From Bacteriovorax sp037444575 (GTDB lineage Bacteria; Bdellovibrionota; Bacteriovoracia; Bacteriovoracales; Bacteriovoracaceae): 64,000 nt of DNA. The position numbers and the translations under genes were made by a program. Positions within the stretch are counted from its first letter, which is position 1; every line of letters begins with the position of its first letter. The notes beneath the pieces were generated by a model that worked only from the letters and a program-made list of their open reading frames with translations, had not been told where the DNA came from and searched no databases. This document shows, piece by piece, positions 43,226-52,511 of the stretch. The DNA lies in NCBI GenBank assembly GCA_037444575.1, contig JBBIME010000006.1, forward strand, positions 186,001-250,000, written 5' to 3'.

Positions 43226-44215
43226 TTAAGCATTAATCTGCATCTGGCTCATAAATGGAGTAGTATGTTTAACTGGTGATTTTATTTCTTCACATAGATC
43301 TTTAAATGCTTTTGAAAAGGTTCTTACAACTTCATCATCCTTATTATGAACATGACATCCAAGAGAAATACCATAATCCCAAAATCCATCACTTGAACCA
43401 AGACGCTTCAAATGTTTCCCTTTTATTTCACCAGCAACATGAAGAAGAGGAAGAAACGAGAAGCCTAATTCATTATGAACAGATCTGACTAAGGCAGATA
43501 TGCTGTCACTTTCAAAAACTATTCTCTTTTCAATTTTGTTGTTCTCAAAAAAACGATCAATCTGAGAGCGCAATTCTACCTGAGTTGAAGGAAGAATCCA
43601 TTGGACATCGCTATGTTTCGAAAGTTCTAACATGACTTCGTCATTGCTCAATCCGTCCATTAACATAGGACTTGAACTGTGCCATTTACTAGAGCAACAA
43701 AGAACAACGGGGACCTTCATTTGTTCAAGATTTATAAACTCAGAATCGTTAATATCTTGAGCAGTGATTAGAGTATCAATTTCTTTAAAGTGCAGGTGAT
43801 CCATCAACTGGCCCAAACTCCCTGAAGATAAATTGACCTGTGGTCTATCCTCTATTGGATAGCGATTTAAAAAATGTCCCACGACCTCAGTTACAAATTC
43901 TTTTTCAACTTCATCAGATACACCAATTTGAATTTTCCGTTTAGCTGTTGGTGTACTTTTTGTAACGACCTCACTCATTTTCTCGGACAGCTCGAACATT
44001 TGTCTGCAGTAATTGTAGATGACTCTTCCTGTTGGTGTAAGTTGATTTTTTCTACCAACTTTTTCAAACAGTTTTACATCAAGAGATTCTTCCAAAACTT
44101 TTAATTGACTTGAAAGACTTGGCTGACTGATGTGCAAATGTTCAGCGGCGATAGTAATACCTCCAGACTTAGCAGCGATGTAGAAATAATAGAGATGATT
44201 GTAATTGTAGTTCAT
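43226..44215 (-). CDS. LysR-family regulator, NhaR-like
   Basis: 329 aa from the ATG at 44215, preceded by GAGGGTGC; a longer frame upstream lacks a site. N-terminal winged helix with HLYYFYIAAKSGGITIAAEHLHISQPSLSSQLK (shortened here: NHLYYFYIAAKSGG), which strongly resembles NhaR. The C-terminal effector domain is of the LysR type. NhaR senses sodium and activates antiporter genes. A KefB-type antiporter operon starts close by in the opposite direction, making it a plausible target, but that link is inference. Confidence 0.85.
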   Translation of the reverse strand: MNYNYNHLYYFYIAAKSGGITIAAEHLHISQPSLSSQLKVLEESLDVKLFEKVGRKNQLTPTGRVIYNYCRQMFELSEKMSEVVTKSTPTAKRKIQIGVSDEVEKEFVTEVVGHFLNRYPIEDRPQVNLSSGSLGQLMDHLHFKEIDTLITAQDINDSEFINLEQMKVPVVLCCSSKWHSSSPMLMDGLSNDEVMLELSKHSDVQWILPSTQVELRSQIDRFFENNKIEKRIVFESDSISALVRSVHNELGFSFLPLLHVAGEIKGKHLKRLGSSDGFWDYGISLGCHVHNKDDEVVRTFSKAFKDLCEEIKSPVKHTTPFMSQMQINA

Positions 44216-44452
44216 AGCACCCTCACTGAATGAAAGATGAAAGAAGCGATCGAAACGATTGCACAAGGAAAAACACTTTATCAAGAAGGTTTATTATTTT
44301 TTTTTATTCAAATAAGTGTCATCCAATTTTAGGACTAAAATCTTTTATAAATGGGGCATAATCACTCGATGCAATTTATAACTTTTAATTTTAATGCAGA
44401 CTCAAACTATACAACCTATAGGGAAAAGGTCTAATTCACGACTTCCTTTATC

Positions 44453-44468
44453 AGGCAACTGGATTGCA
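44453..44468 (+). promoter_or_regulatory. Candidate sigma-54 promoter before the stress antiporter operon
   Basis: AGGCAACTGGATTGCA has GG at 44454-44455 and GC at 44466-44467, exactly the GG-N10-GC spacing of sigma-54 promoters, with GGCA and TTGCA cores (consensus TGGCAC-N5-TTGCA). Predicted start near 44479, about 45 nt before the small secreted gene. Seen in the sequence; use by sigma-54 is inferred. Confidence 0.68.
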
Positions 44469-44480
44469 ATACTGAAAGTA

Positions 44481-44498
44481 ACTCACACTAGGGTGAGT
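44481..44498 (+). promoter_or_regulatory. Inverted repeat at the predicted transcript start
   Basis: ACTCAC/GTGAGT with a 6-nt centre, just downstream of the predicted sigma-54 start site. It could be an operator or a 5' mRNA hairpin. Confidence 0.4.
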
Positions 44499-44523
44499 AT
44501 AGTAACGAAAAAGAGAGAGAAAA

Positions 44524-44682
44524 ATGAATAAGTGGACTATGGCCTTTATTGTTTGCTTAGAAATCCTGGCAAATGCAACAAGAGCAAACGAACCTAGAGA
44601 AACAAAAATTTTAATTAAAAAAGTTCCATTCTTGGAGATACCAATTGATGTAAACTCGATGGTTGCAGTGGCAGTTGATTAA
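44524..44682 (+). CDS. Small secreted peptide
   Basis: 52 aa. The first ~21 residues form a signal peptide (ending ATRA), leaving a mature peptide of about 31 residues, NEPRETKILIKK and a Val/Ala-rich end. The RBS is a weak AGAGAGA. The YflT-like gene starts 14 nt after its stop and has a clean RBS. It is the first gene after the sigma-54-type promoter. No family is recognised. Confidence 0.5.
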   Translation: MNKWTMAFIVCLEILANATRANEPRETKILIKKVPFLEIPIDVNSMVAVAVD

Positions 44683-44696
44683 CAAAGGAAATATTG

Positions 44697-45254
44697 ATGA
44701 GCTTGCGAACAAAATTTGAATCAGATTGGCAGCACTTAAATCCCGACCAGCAATATTCGGTTATAGGCATTTATGACTCGAAGTCATCGTCCGAGAAAGG
44801 TATTAGCAAATTAAAGAAACAAGGTTTCGTTTCAGATGAAATTTCACTATTAATTCCCGATAAAGCAATTACGGATGAAGAAAGTTTTGAATTAAAAAGC
44901 AAAGGGTCCATCGGTGTAACATCAGGTGGAATCGCTGGTGCTGTGATTATTGGAGCAATTGGTTGGCTTATCGGCATTGGAGCATTCTCTTCTAATGAAG
45001 GACCATTTCTTGCTTCTGGTGCTATCGTTTCAGCAATCGCAGGTGCGGGCATCGGGGGTATAATTGGTGGAATTATTGGCGCCTTAATCGCATTTGGAAT
45101 TTCTGAATTGGAAGAAAAAAAATATAAACATTTGTCTCACAGTGCAGGTATTTTATTATCGGTTCATTGCAAAGATTCAGATTGGAGTAATCAAGCAAAA
45201 AAATTATTAGAAATCACAGGAGCTCATGATATTGCCTCAATGGCGTCAAGCTAG
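44697..45254 (+). CDS. YflT-like stress protein with glycine-zipper membrane segments
   Basis: 185 aa from the ATG at 44697 (AAAGGA seven bases upstream). The N-terminal part (about 20-60) matches the general-stress YflT-type fold: YSVIGIYDSKSSSEKGISKLKKQGF. The middle has two Gly/Ala/Ile-rich spans (about 80-100 and 108-135), a glycine-zipper that can insert into membranes. A C-terminal cap contains HSAGILLSVHCKDSDW. Homologous architectures occur in stress islands. It lies 13 nt before the antiporter gene and is probably a modulator of it or of membrane integrity (inference). Confidence 0.7.
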   Translation: MSLRTKFESDWQHLNPDQQYSVIGIYDSKSSSEKGISKLKKQGFVSDEISLLIPDKAITDEESFELKSKGSIGVTSGGIAGAVIIGAIGWLIGIGAFSSNEGPFLASGAIVSAIAGAGIGGIIGGIIGALIAFGISELEEKKYKHLSHSAGILLSVHCKDSDWSNQAKKLLEITGAHDIASMASS

Positions 45255-45267
45255 GCTGGATAGTTAA

Positions 45268-47466
45268 TTGATTCATCTCCCCACCTTCATTCAAGATCTT
45301 TCACTAATTCTAATTGCAGCAGGACTCGTTACAATTCTCTTTCGAAGAATTGGTCAGCCTATTGTTCTTGGTTATATCATTGCTGGTTTTCTTGTCAGCT
45401 CACACGTTTGGTTTCTTCCGACAGTCACCGATCTTCCGAATGTTCAGGTATGGGCAGATATTGGAGTAATATTTCTTCTTTTTGCGTTAGGACTAGAGTT
45501 TAGTTTTAAAAAATTATTAAACGTCGGTGGACCTGCAACTTTCACAGCGATACTAGAGATCATTGGTATGATCACAATTGGATTTGTGTGTGGACATATT
45601 TTTGGGTGGTCAACTTTAAATAGTTTATTTTTGGGAGGAATCCTTGCAATCTCCTCAACAACAATCATTCTTCGCACCATAAGCGAAACAGGGATGAAAG
45701 GAAGAGGTTTTGTCGATTTTGTCTTTGGCATCCTAATTATAGAAGACCTTGTAGCAGTATTATTACTTGTACTGCTCTCAACAGTGGCAGTGACTAATCA
45801 ATTTAATGGAGAAGAACTTTTTTATTCCGCCCTCAAACTTATTTTCTTCGTTATCCTTTGTTTTTTATCCGGAATATTTATTGTTCCCACTCTTTTGAAA
45901 CTCATCCGCAAAATTTTAAGTGATGAAATGCTTTTGCTTGTTGCACTAGCTCTTTGTTTTATCATGGTTAAGTTATCAACGCTTGCTGGTTTCTCCCCTG
46001 CGCTCGGTGCATTTATAATGGGGTCCATTTTAGCTGAGACGACTGATGCAAAAAAAATTGAACACCTCATTAAACCTGTACGTGATCTATTTGGTGCTAT
46101 TTTTTTCATTTCTGTAGGAATGCTTATCGATCCCATTATACTTATTGAATATAGTGGTCCAATAGCAGTCCTCACTATTGTGACAATCCTAGGAAAATTT
46201 TTTTCAATCTTAATTGGAAGCCTTATTTCTAAAAGAAGTCTTCGTCATTCAATCCAATCAGGATTGAGTCTTGCCCAAATAGGAGAATTTTCGTTTATCA
46301 TTGCGGCCCTCGGACATAATTTAAAAGTTACAGGTGCTTTCCTCTATCCAATAGCGGTAGGAGTTTCAGTCATTACAACATTTATTACCCCATATCTTAT
46401 AGCCAATATCGACCCAATATATATTTGGCTTGAAAAGTTTTTTCCACTCTCTGTTAGAAATCATCACAAAAAAACGCAACTTATAAGTGAAGAAAAAAAA
46501 TGGAAAAAGGGATTCTCCTCATCTCTGACACAAGTGATTCTCAACGCTGTTATCATTTATGCAATCTTTTATTTTTTCTCATGGTTTTTTCCCAAAAAAG
46601 GAGATTTGTTATATTTTTGGCTAACATTGCTATTCTCCGCTCCATTCTTTTGGGCAATTCTCATGATAAAAGAAAAAGATTTTCTATCTAGTAAAACGAG
46701 AGAAGAACGCATCTTTTTTATTGTTTTAGAAATTATTAGAGTATTTGTTGTATGGAGGCTGTTTAGATACTTGGCATCTCAATATATATCTTCTCCTAAG
46801 CTTGCAACAACGTTCACCCTATTTGTAACACTCGCCTTGCTCTTTCTGTTCTCATCATACTTAAAAAAAATTTATTATGCTTTCGAGAAACATTTCCTAA
46901 AAAATTATTCAGAGTCAGAAATTATAAAACATGAAGATCCCAAAACAAGTGTCGATCCTTGGGACGTCCGCATTGCCAACTTTATAATTCCATCAGAGTC
47001 TGAAGTTGCAGGAAAGACTTTACATGAATTAAAAATTCGCGAAACGTTTGGTGTTTCAATTGCCCTTATCGAGCGAGGAGAATTATTTATTGCAGCTCCT
47101 GGGCGTGATGAAAAACTCTTTCCCAATGACCGGCTGGCCATAATTGGAAGCGATGATAAATTAGAAGTATTCACTAATTTTTTAAAAATAAGAAAAACAT
47201 CATCACTATTAAGTCAGACTTCTGACTATGCTCTTCATCAGATTCATGTAACAAAAAATTCATCGCTCGCTTTTAAAACAATTCGCAATTCAGGCATCCG
47301 TGAAAATACTGGGGGGATGGTTGCCGGAGTTGAGCGCCATGGAGAAAAAATTTTAAACCCTGATTCAAATCTTGAAATTCTTCCTGAAGATATTTTATGG
47401 ATTGTTGGAATCAGTTCAAAAATCCAGAGCTTGGCCCAAGAAAATCTTGAACAAGGGCCAAAATGA
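45268..47466 (+). CDS. CPA2-family cation:proton antiporter with TrkA-C-like tail
   Basis: 732 aa, KefB-type. About 12 TM helices in the first 400 residues with the CPA2 motifs IGQPIVLGYIIAGFLV, ALGLEFS, ISSTTIILRT and FSPALGAFIMGSILAE. A second hydrophobic block (about 410-540) holds several more spans, and the C-terminal cytoplasmic half (about 560-720) has two TrkA-C-like domains, including VAGKTLHELKIRETFGVSI and the ending LPEDILWIVG. The start is a TTG; no in-frame ATG exists near the correct N-terminus. Antiporters of this type protect against K+/H+ stress. The NhaR-like regulator is encoded nearby on the other strand. Confidence 0.88.
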   Translation: MIHLPTFIQDLSLILIAAGLVTILFRRIGQPIVLGYIIAGFLVSSHVWFLPTVTDLPNVQVWADIGVIFLLFALGLEFSFKKLLNVGGPATFTAILEIIGMITIGFVCGHIFGWSTLNSLFLGGILAISSTTIILRTISETGMKGRGFVDFVFGILIIEDLVAVLLLVLLSTVAVTNQFNGEELFYSALKLIFFVILCFLSGIFIVPTLLKLIRKILSDEMLLLVALALCFIMVKLSTLAGFSPALGAFIMGSILAETTDAKKIEHLIKPVRDLFGAIFFISVGMLIDPIILIEYSGPIAVLTIVTILGKFFSILIGSLISKRSLRHSIQSGLSLAQIGEFSFIIAALGHNLKVTGAFLYPIAVGVSVITTFITPYLIANIDPIYIWLEKFFPLSVRNHHKKTQLISEEKKWKKGFSSSLTQVILNAVIIYAIFYFFSWFFPKKGDLLYFWLTLLFSAPFFWAILMIKEKDFLSSKTREERIFFIVLEIIRVFVVWRLFRYLASQYISSPKLATTFTLFVTLALLFLFSSYLKKIYYAFEKHFLKNYSESEIIKHEDPKTSVDPWDVRIANFIIPSESEVAGKTLHELKIRETFGVSIALIERGELFIAAPGRDEKLFPNDRLAIIGSDDKLEVFTNFLKIRKTSSLLSQTSDYALHQIHVTKNSSLAFKTIRNSGIRENTGGMVAGVERHGEKILNPDSNLEILPEDILWIVGISSKIQSLAQENLEQGPK

Positions 47467-47605
47467 TATCATTTTTGTCTTTCAAGGCCTCAGACCGGTG
47501 TAAGAAAATTAATAAGTCTCACACTTAAGTTCCTTTTCTTGACCCTTCTTTTTTGACCTTCTATTAATTCAGTAAGGATTTTTTTTAAATTTCACAGGAG
47601 CAGCT

Positions 47606-48613
47606 ATGAAAAGAATATTTTCTTTATTGTTATTAGCATTTCTGACAACAACAACATTTGCAAGCACCACCGATTCCCGCTCTGTTATCATTGAAAACAA
47701 TGAAAAAAATGATTCTTTTACATTAAATGCAATTGCAACTCGTACTGAATATAGACGAGAAGAGATAAGAGATGTCTGCTATCGTGAAGTATTCGATCAC
47801 TATGAGCGAGTTTGTGATCGCTTTGGTTACATTGCTGTCAATGATGTTATTGGACCACATCCTGCACCAGGTCCGCATCCAAGAGATCCAAGAGATCCTC
47901 CGGTTGAGCATAAGGACCCGGGATCGATGAGACAGCCTGAACCACCAACATGCTATGATGAGCCAGTTTATCGACAAGTGTCCTATTCTTGTATGAGAAC
48001 TATTTCTGTTCCTTACGAAGTTGATGATCATCAAAGTCGTGCAAATGTAAACGTGAGACTTTCTGCAGCTCCAAATAATCTGCCACAAAGTGGGAATTGT
48101 GGAATAAATTTTATCCTCACTGGTGATAATTTTGTCGCAACTAACTCTTGTGCTGAATATCTGGCAATGGCAAAAATTAATCGCCAGGATTCAGGAAATA
48201 AAAAAAATTACTCCTACTCAATTGATCTTTATGATGCTCAAAAAGTATTCGCTCCTCTTGCCGGTGGTTTAAATGAAATGCACGTGGATGGGAATACATT
48301 GATTGTAAAAACAGGAGACCTTAAAAATTATTCGAATTTCACATTAAAACTCTATGTTCAAAGAAGAAAACTATTTTCAAGCGACATCACTTTAATTGAT
48401 CGAGTACTCTCTAGTTCTGAATTCTCATATACTCCGATAGATGCGCATACTGGTACTGTCCGTATTGACCTCGACAAAGTTGCCGCTGGATTTAAAAGAG
48501 GAAAGAAACACGTCATAAAAATTGATCTAAGTGTTGCTTTACCTTCTGGAACAATGCTTGTTAACAGAGGAATCCCAGCTTTAAACCAAGAAGCATCAAT
48601 AACAATTCGATAA
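47606..48613 (+). CDS. Secreted protein of unknown function
   Basis: 335 aa. Signal peptide 1-19 (ending TFA). A region with four cysteines, tyrosine and arginine (about 45-140) is interrupted by a Pro/His/Asp-rich loop (GPHPAPGPHPRDPRDPP). The C-terminal part is a beta-rich domain. RBS ACAGGAGC precedes the ATG. No family recognised. Confidence 0.6.
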   Translation: MKRIFSLLLLAFLTTTTFASTTDSRSVIIENNEKNDSFTLNAIATRTEYRREEIRDVCYREVFDHYERVCDRFGYIAVNDVIGPHPAPGPHPRDPRDPPVEHKDPGSMRQPEPPTCYDEPVYRQVSYSCMRTISVPYEVDDHQSRANVNVRLSAAPNNLPQSGNCGINFILTGDNFVATNSCAEYLAMAKINRQDSGNKKNYSYSIDLYDAQKVFAPLAGGLNEMHVDGNTLIVKTGDLKNYSNFTLKLYVQRRKLFSSDITLIDRVLSSSEFSYTPIDAHTGTVRIDLDKVAAGFKRGKKHVIKIDLSVALPSGTMLVNRGIPALNQEASITIR

Positions 48614-48620
48614 ATCTTAT

Positions 48621-48649
48621 AAAGAGGTCTTATCTTGTAAGGCCTCTTT
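48621..48649. terminator. Bidirectional intrinsic terminator
   Basis: AAAGAGGTCTTA / TAAGGCCTCTTT stem (one mismatch) with a short loop, A-rich before and T-rich after, between convergent genes ending at 48613 and 48651. Confidence 0.82.
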
Positions 48650-48650
48650 A

Positions 48651-49757
48651 TTATCCAAGTGTGTTCTTAAATTTTTTAAAACTAATAGTAATTAAAATTG
48701 TTCCCATCAAAATTAAAACTATTAAATGTGTAAGAATAACTCTCGTATCCCCTCCTTTTAACATTATATTTCGAAGAAGCTCCAAAAAATAAGTCAGTGG
48801 ATTTAAGTAGGCTAAAAACTTCATATAAATAGGCATGTTTTCCAAGGGAAAAGTTAACCCAGAAAGCTGGATAGCTGGAAACAAGAAGAGAAAACTGGCC
48901 ATCATGGATTGCTGCTGCGTTTTTGTCATTATCGATATCAGTGTTCCTATTGAAACAGTTGTACAAACAAAAACAAAGGAAGATACAAGTAAAACAAAAA
49001 AAGATCCACGCATAGGTACATTAAAAACCAAAACAGCAACACCTAGGATTAATGGAACGTTACTGATTCCGAGAATTACATAAGGAAGTGTTTTACCCAA
49101 AATGATTTCCCATTTTCTTGATGGAGCAGAAAGAAGCATCTCGAAAGTTCCTGTTTCTTTTTCTTTTGAAATAGACATCCCTGTTAAAGTAATTGTGATC
49201 AGACAGATTAAAGTACTCATAACTCCTGGAACCATAAAAACACTCGTCTTAATGGTTGGATTATAAAGGATGCGCAAATCAAATTGTAAAGGAGGGGCAT
49301 TCTCTACTTTGTGCATGTCTTTTTGAATAACACTCTTTAATATCGCATTCATGTAAGTCTCAACACTCTGAGCGCGAAGAACGTTTGTAGCATTGATTAA
49401 CAATTGAATTTCACCATGACCTCGAACAACTGAATTAGTTAATCCTCCAGGAGGGGGTACCAACACTGCGTCGGCTTCATTTGAATTAAGTTGGATAAAT
49501 GGATCATTACTTTTAGTTTTTGCCGGAATAAACCATTTCGATTCAATGGATCTGTCATAAACGTGTTGAAGAATTGAATCATTCGAGTGAAACTGAGTTG
49601 ATAGGCGAATATTTTTTACATCAGAAGAAATAGCAACACCAAAAAGAGTCATTTGAATAATTGGCGCGACAAAAAGAAGCATGCGCATTCGTGGATCGCG
49701 AAGCGCTTGAATAAATTCTTTTTTCATAAACCCTAAAATAGTCTGATTAATTTTCAT
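48651..49757 (-). CDS. ABC-2 type exporter permease, YbhR-like
   Basis: 368 aa. One N-terminal TM, a large extracytoplasmic loop (about 40-170) and five further TM helices from about 175. The KEKETGTFEMLLSAPSRKWEI motif after the second TM is the typical ABC-2 coupling helix region. It is the second permease of the operon and overlaps the other one by 4 nt; the two together form the membrane channel. Confidence 0.9.
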   Translation of the reverse strand: MKINQTILGFMKKEFIQALRDPRMRMLLFVAPIIQMTLFGVAISSDVKNIRLSTQFHSNDSILQHVYDRSIESKWFIPAKTKSNDPFIQLNSNEADAVLVPPPGGLTNSVVRGHGEIQLLINATNVLRAQSVETYMNAILKSVIQKDMHKVENAPPLQFDLRILYNPTIKTSVFMVPGVMSTLICLITITLTGMSISKEKETGTFEMLLSAPSRKWEIILGKTLPYVILGISNVPLILGVAVLVFNVPMRGSFFVLLVSSFVFVCTTVSIGTLISIMTKTQQQSMMASFLFLFPAIQLSGLTFPLENMPIYMKFLAYLNPLTYFLELLRNIMLKGGDTRVILTHLIVLILMGTILITISFKKFKNTLG

Positions 49758-50863
49758 GGTTCAACGTCTCTTTTAAATTTTTTAGAAGCAAGAAAAACGA
49801 TAACGGAACAAATAAGAAGAAGGGCTAAAAAATCATATTTGAGTTCATAGAGGCCCGATCCTTCTAAAAAGACGTCTCTGCTGATGTTCATAAACCAACG
49901 AACAGGCAATATCGCTGTTAGACCTCTGAAAAATAGTGGCATACTCTCAATTGGAAAAATGAAACCAGACAAGAGTAATGAAGGAAGAAGTCCTGTCATC
50001 ATTGAAATCTGCATGGAGATTTGCTGTTTTCTCGTTGTAACTGAAATTAGTAATCCTTGAGCAAGGCAAGTAGAAAGAAATAGAAAACATCCTGTCAAAA
50101 ACACAAAATGATTTCCTAAAAAAGGAACCTCAAAAAATACTCGGGCAATAATATAAACGAAAAGAACTGCACTTAAACCTAATCCTATATAAGGAGTAAG
50201 TTTCCCTAATACTATTTCCAGAGATCTCACAGGAGTTGAAAGTAATAATTCCATTGATCCATTTTCATATTCTCTAGCTATTGTCAGTGATGTTAAAAGA
50301 ATCGAAAGAATTGCAAGAACGACAACCATAAGTCCAGGAACAATGAACCAACGACTATTTAATTCTGGGTTATAAATAAATCTGGTCTTCAAGTGAACAT
50401 CAGTTGGCAATTTTTTTGCTGCTATTTTCTCAAAAGCAATTTTTTGCATACTTCCAAAATAACTAAGTACAGAACCAACAGTTGAATTATCAGATCCATC
50501 AATCATAAGTTGTGCCTTTGCTCCTCGACCTGAGAACAAATTGTATTCAAAGTTTTTTTCTATAATTAAAGCAGCTCGATCTTTTTGTTGATCAACAAGA
50601 TGAATTGCCTCGATCTGATTTTTGGCAGGATTAATTAAGAAGTAATGAGAACTTGAAAGTGTATCTAACAATTTTCGTGATGAGGTTGTACGATCTTCAT
50701 CAAAGACGGCAATTTTGATATTTTGGACATTGAATTCTATCGCCAGACCAAAAATACTAACCATCATTACTGGCAATAATAAGGCCAGGGCAAGTGTAAA
50801 AGGATCACGAATGATGTGAAATACTTCCTTTTTGGCAATGGCCATGACTCTTGAAAATTTCAC
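49754..50863 (-). CDS. ABC-2 type exporter permease, YbhS-like
   Basis: 369 aa with the same architecture as its neighbour: N-terminal TM, large extracytoplasmic loop, five TMs, and AREYENGSMELLLSTPVRSLEI. The start overlaps the ATPase gene by 4 nt. Together with the YbhR-like partner, ATPases, adaptor and TolC it forms a tripartite exporter. Confidence 0.9.
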   Translation of the reverse strand: MKFSRVMAIAKKEVFHIIRDPFTLALALLLPVMMVSIFGLAIEFNVQNIKIAVFDEDRTTSSRKLLDTLSSSHYFLINPAKNQIEAIHLVDQQKDRAALIIEKNFEYNLFSGRGAKAQLMIDGSDNSTVGSVLSYFGSMQKIAFEKIAAKKLPTDVHLKTRFIYNPELNSRWFIVPGLMVVVLAILSILLTSLTIAREYENGSMELLLSTPVRSLEIVLGKLTPYIGLGLSAVLFVYIIARVFFEVPFLGNHFVFLTGCFLFLSTCLAQGLLISVTTRKQQISMQISMMTGLLPSLLLSGFIFPIESMPLFFRGLTAILPVRWFMNISRDVFLEGSGLYELKYDFLALLLICSVIVFLASKKFKRDVEP

Positions 50864-51789
50864 TTATTTCTCCCTTCTTCTAAATGGATAAAAACATCTT
50901 CCAAAGTTGGAGTAATTTCTTTTATTTCAAAATCCTGTTCATATCTATCTTTAAAATCTTTCCATTTTTCTTCACTAATGGGGAATGCATGAAATCTATG
51001 ACCGTAAGCCTCAAAGGAAGCAAAATAATTTCCCTGTCGGACATTTTCTATCTCTGCAAAGTTTAGTGATCGTTTTGGACTTAGTTCATAAAGAGGCCCT
51101 GGGAATGTAGATTTTTTTAAATTGTCAGGACTATCTAAAGCAATCAATGCTCCATCTTTCATTAGTGCAATACGATCGCATTGTTCAACCTCATCCATGT
51201 AATGAGATGTCACAAAAATAGTTTTTCCAGTTCTTGCTAATGATTTAATTAACTCCCAAAACTTTTTTCTAGCTGCTGAAGTAACTCCGGCAGTTGGTTC
51301 ATCAAGAAAGATAATTTCAGGATCATGTAAGATTGAAGAAAGCAATGATACTTGTTGTTTCATCCCACTAGGCAAATCTCTAACCATTGTACTTTGCGGT
51401 TTACGAAATGAAATAAATTCAAATAATTCTTTTTTTCTCTTCTCAAAAACTTCTATTGGAATTTTTCTGAGACTTGCGGTGAAGGCAACATTTTCTTCCA
51501 CCGTTAGATCATTATAGAGAGTAAATTTTTGGGACATATAACCAACTTTAGATTTGATTAAATTTGCGTTTTTTGCATTCTCAAAAGTTGTTCCAGCAAT
51601 TTCAACAAATCCTGAAGTAGGAACCAATAGACCACAGAGGACTCGTATCGTCGTCGTCTTACCTGCCCCATTGGCCCCAAGAAACCCAAACACCTCTCCT
51701 TTTGTAACTTCAAAGCTTACATTATTTACAGCTGTAAAATCTCCAAATTTTAAAACTAAATTTTCAATTCTCACTGCAATCTCATTCAT
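50860..51789 (-). CDS. ABC exporter ATPase with C-terminal extension, YbhF C-terminal half
   Basis: 309 aa. Walker A GANGAGKTTTIR, signature LPSGMKQQVSL and Walker B IIFLDEPTAGV. The ~75-residue C-terminal extension is typical of drug-ABC ATPases. In E. coli YbhF, two ATPase units are fused in one protein; here they are two genes with a 4-nt overlap, this one being the second. It overlaps the YbhS-like permease by 4 nt. Confidence 0.93.
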   Translation of the reverse strand: MNEIAVRIENLVLKFGDFTAVNNVSFEVTKGEVFGFLGANGAGKTTTIRVLCGLLVPTSGFVEIAGTTFENAKNANLIKSKVGYMSQKFTLYNDLTVEENVAFTASLRKIPIEVFEKRKKELFEFISFRKPQSTMVRDLPSGMKQQVSLLSSILHDPEIIFLDEPTAGVTSAARKKFWELIKSLARTGKTIFVTSHYMDEVEQCDRIALMKDGALIALDSPDNLKKSTFPGPLYELSPKRSLNFAEIENVRQGNYFASFEAYGHRFHAFPISEEKWKDFKDRYEQDFEIKEITPTLEDVFIHLEEGRNK

Positions 51790-52508
51790 GAGTTTGCCTT
51801 TGAAATAAAAATATCTTCAAAACTTTTTGCACCTTCTCTTTTTAGAAGATCCCTTGGTTCTCCTTCGATTAATGTTTTTCCTGCTTCGATGAGATGGACC
51901 CTTGCACATCGTTCAGCCTCATCCAAATAAGCTGTTGATAGAATTATCAAAATTTTTTGATCTGCTAGTCTATAAAGCAAATCCCAAAACTCTCTACGAC
52001 TTATAGGATCAACTCCATTTGTTGGCTCATCAAGAATCAATACTCGCGGAGACCGAAGAAGTGAGCACATAAGGCCTAATTTTTTATACATTCCTCCAGA
52101 GAGTTCCCCGGCCGGCCTATTAACAAATTGATCAAGTCTCGTAATATTTAAAAGTTCATGTCGTTTTTTTTCGTACTCAACTTTTGGGATAGAATAGAGA
52201 TCCTTAAAAAATTGTAAGTGTTCATCTATTGATAAGTCTGCATATAAACTTTGCTGCTGAGGCATATAGGCAACAGATTCTCTAATTTCTTCCATCATGA
52301 TTACTTTTCCATCAAGGAAATATGTAATTTCACCTTTATTTGGTTTGAGAAGTTTTAGCATTGAACGAATAAGTGTTGTCTTTCCGGAACCTTCAGGTCC
52401 AATTACTCCATGCATGAGTCCTTCTTCAAAATTCATGCTTACACCATTGAGTGCTTGGTTTACTCCAAGTGATTTGAAAACATCTTTAACTTGTATACCT
52501 ATCCCCAT
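51786..52508 (-). CDS. ABC exporter ATPase, YbhF N-terminal half
   Basis: 240 aa. Walker A GPEGSGKTTLIR (Glu in place of the usual Asn), signature LSGGMYKKLGL, and Walker B LILDEPTNGVDP. It pairs with the next ATPase to form a heterodimer. The start is 3 nt after the adaptor stop, so the operon is tightly coupled. Confidence 0.93.
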   Translation of the reverse strand: MGIGIQVKDVFKSLGVNQALNGVSMNFEEGLMHGVIGPEGSGKTTLIRSMLKLLKPNKGEITYFLDGKVIMMEEIRESVAYMPQQQSLYADLSIDEHLQFFKDLYSIPKVEYEKKRHELLNITRLDQFVNRPAGELSGGMYKKLGLMCSLLRSPRVLILDEPTNGVDPISRREFWDLLYRLADQKILIILSTAYLDEAERCARVHLIEAGKTLIEGEPRDLLKREGAKSFEDIFISKANS

Positions 52509-52511
52509 TGA

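Noticed and set aside
47460..47477. Palindrome AAAATGATATCATTTT after the antiporter gene as a terminator
   Set aside because: The stem is all A/T with no loop, so it would not form a stable hairpin.
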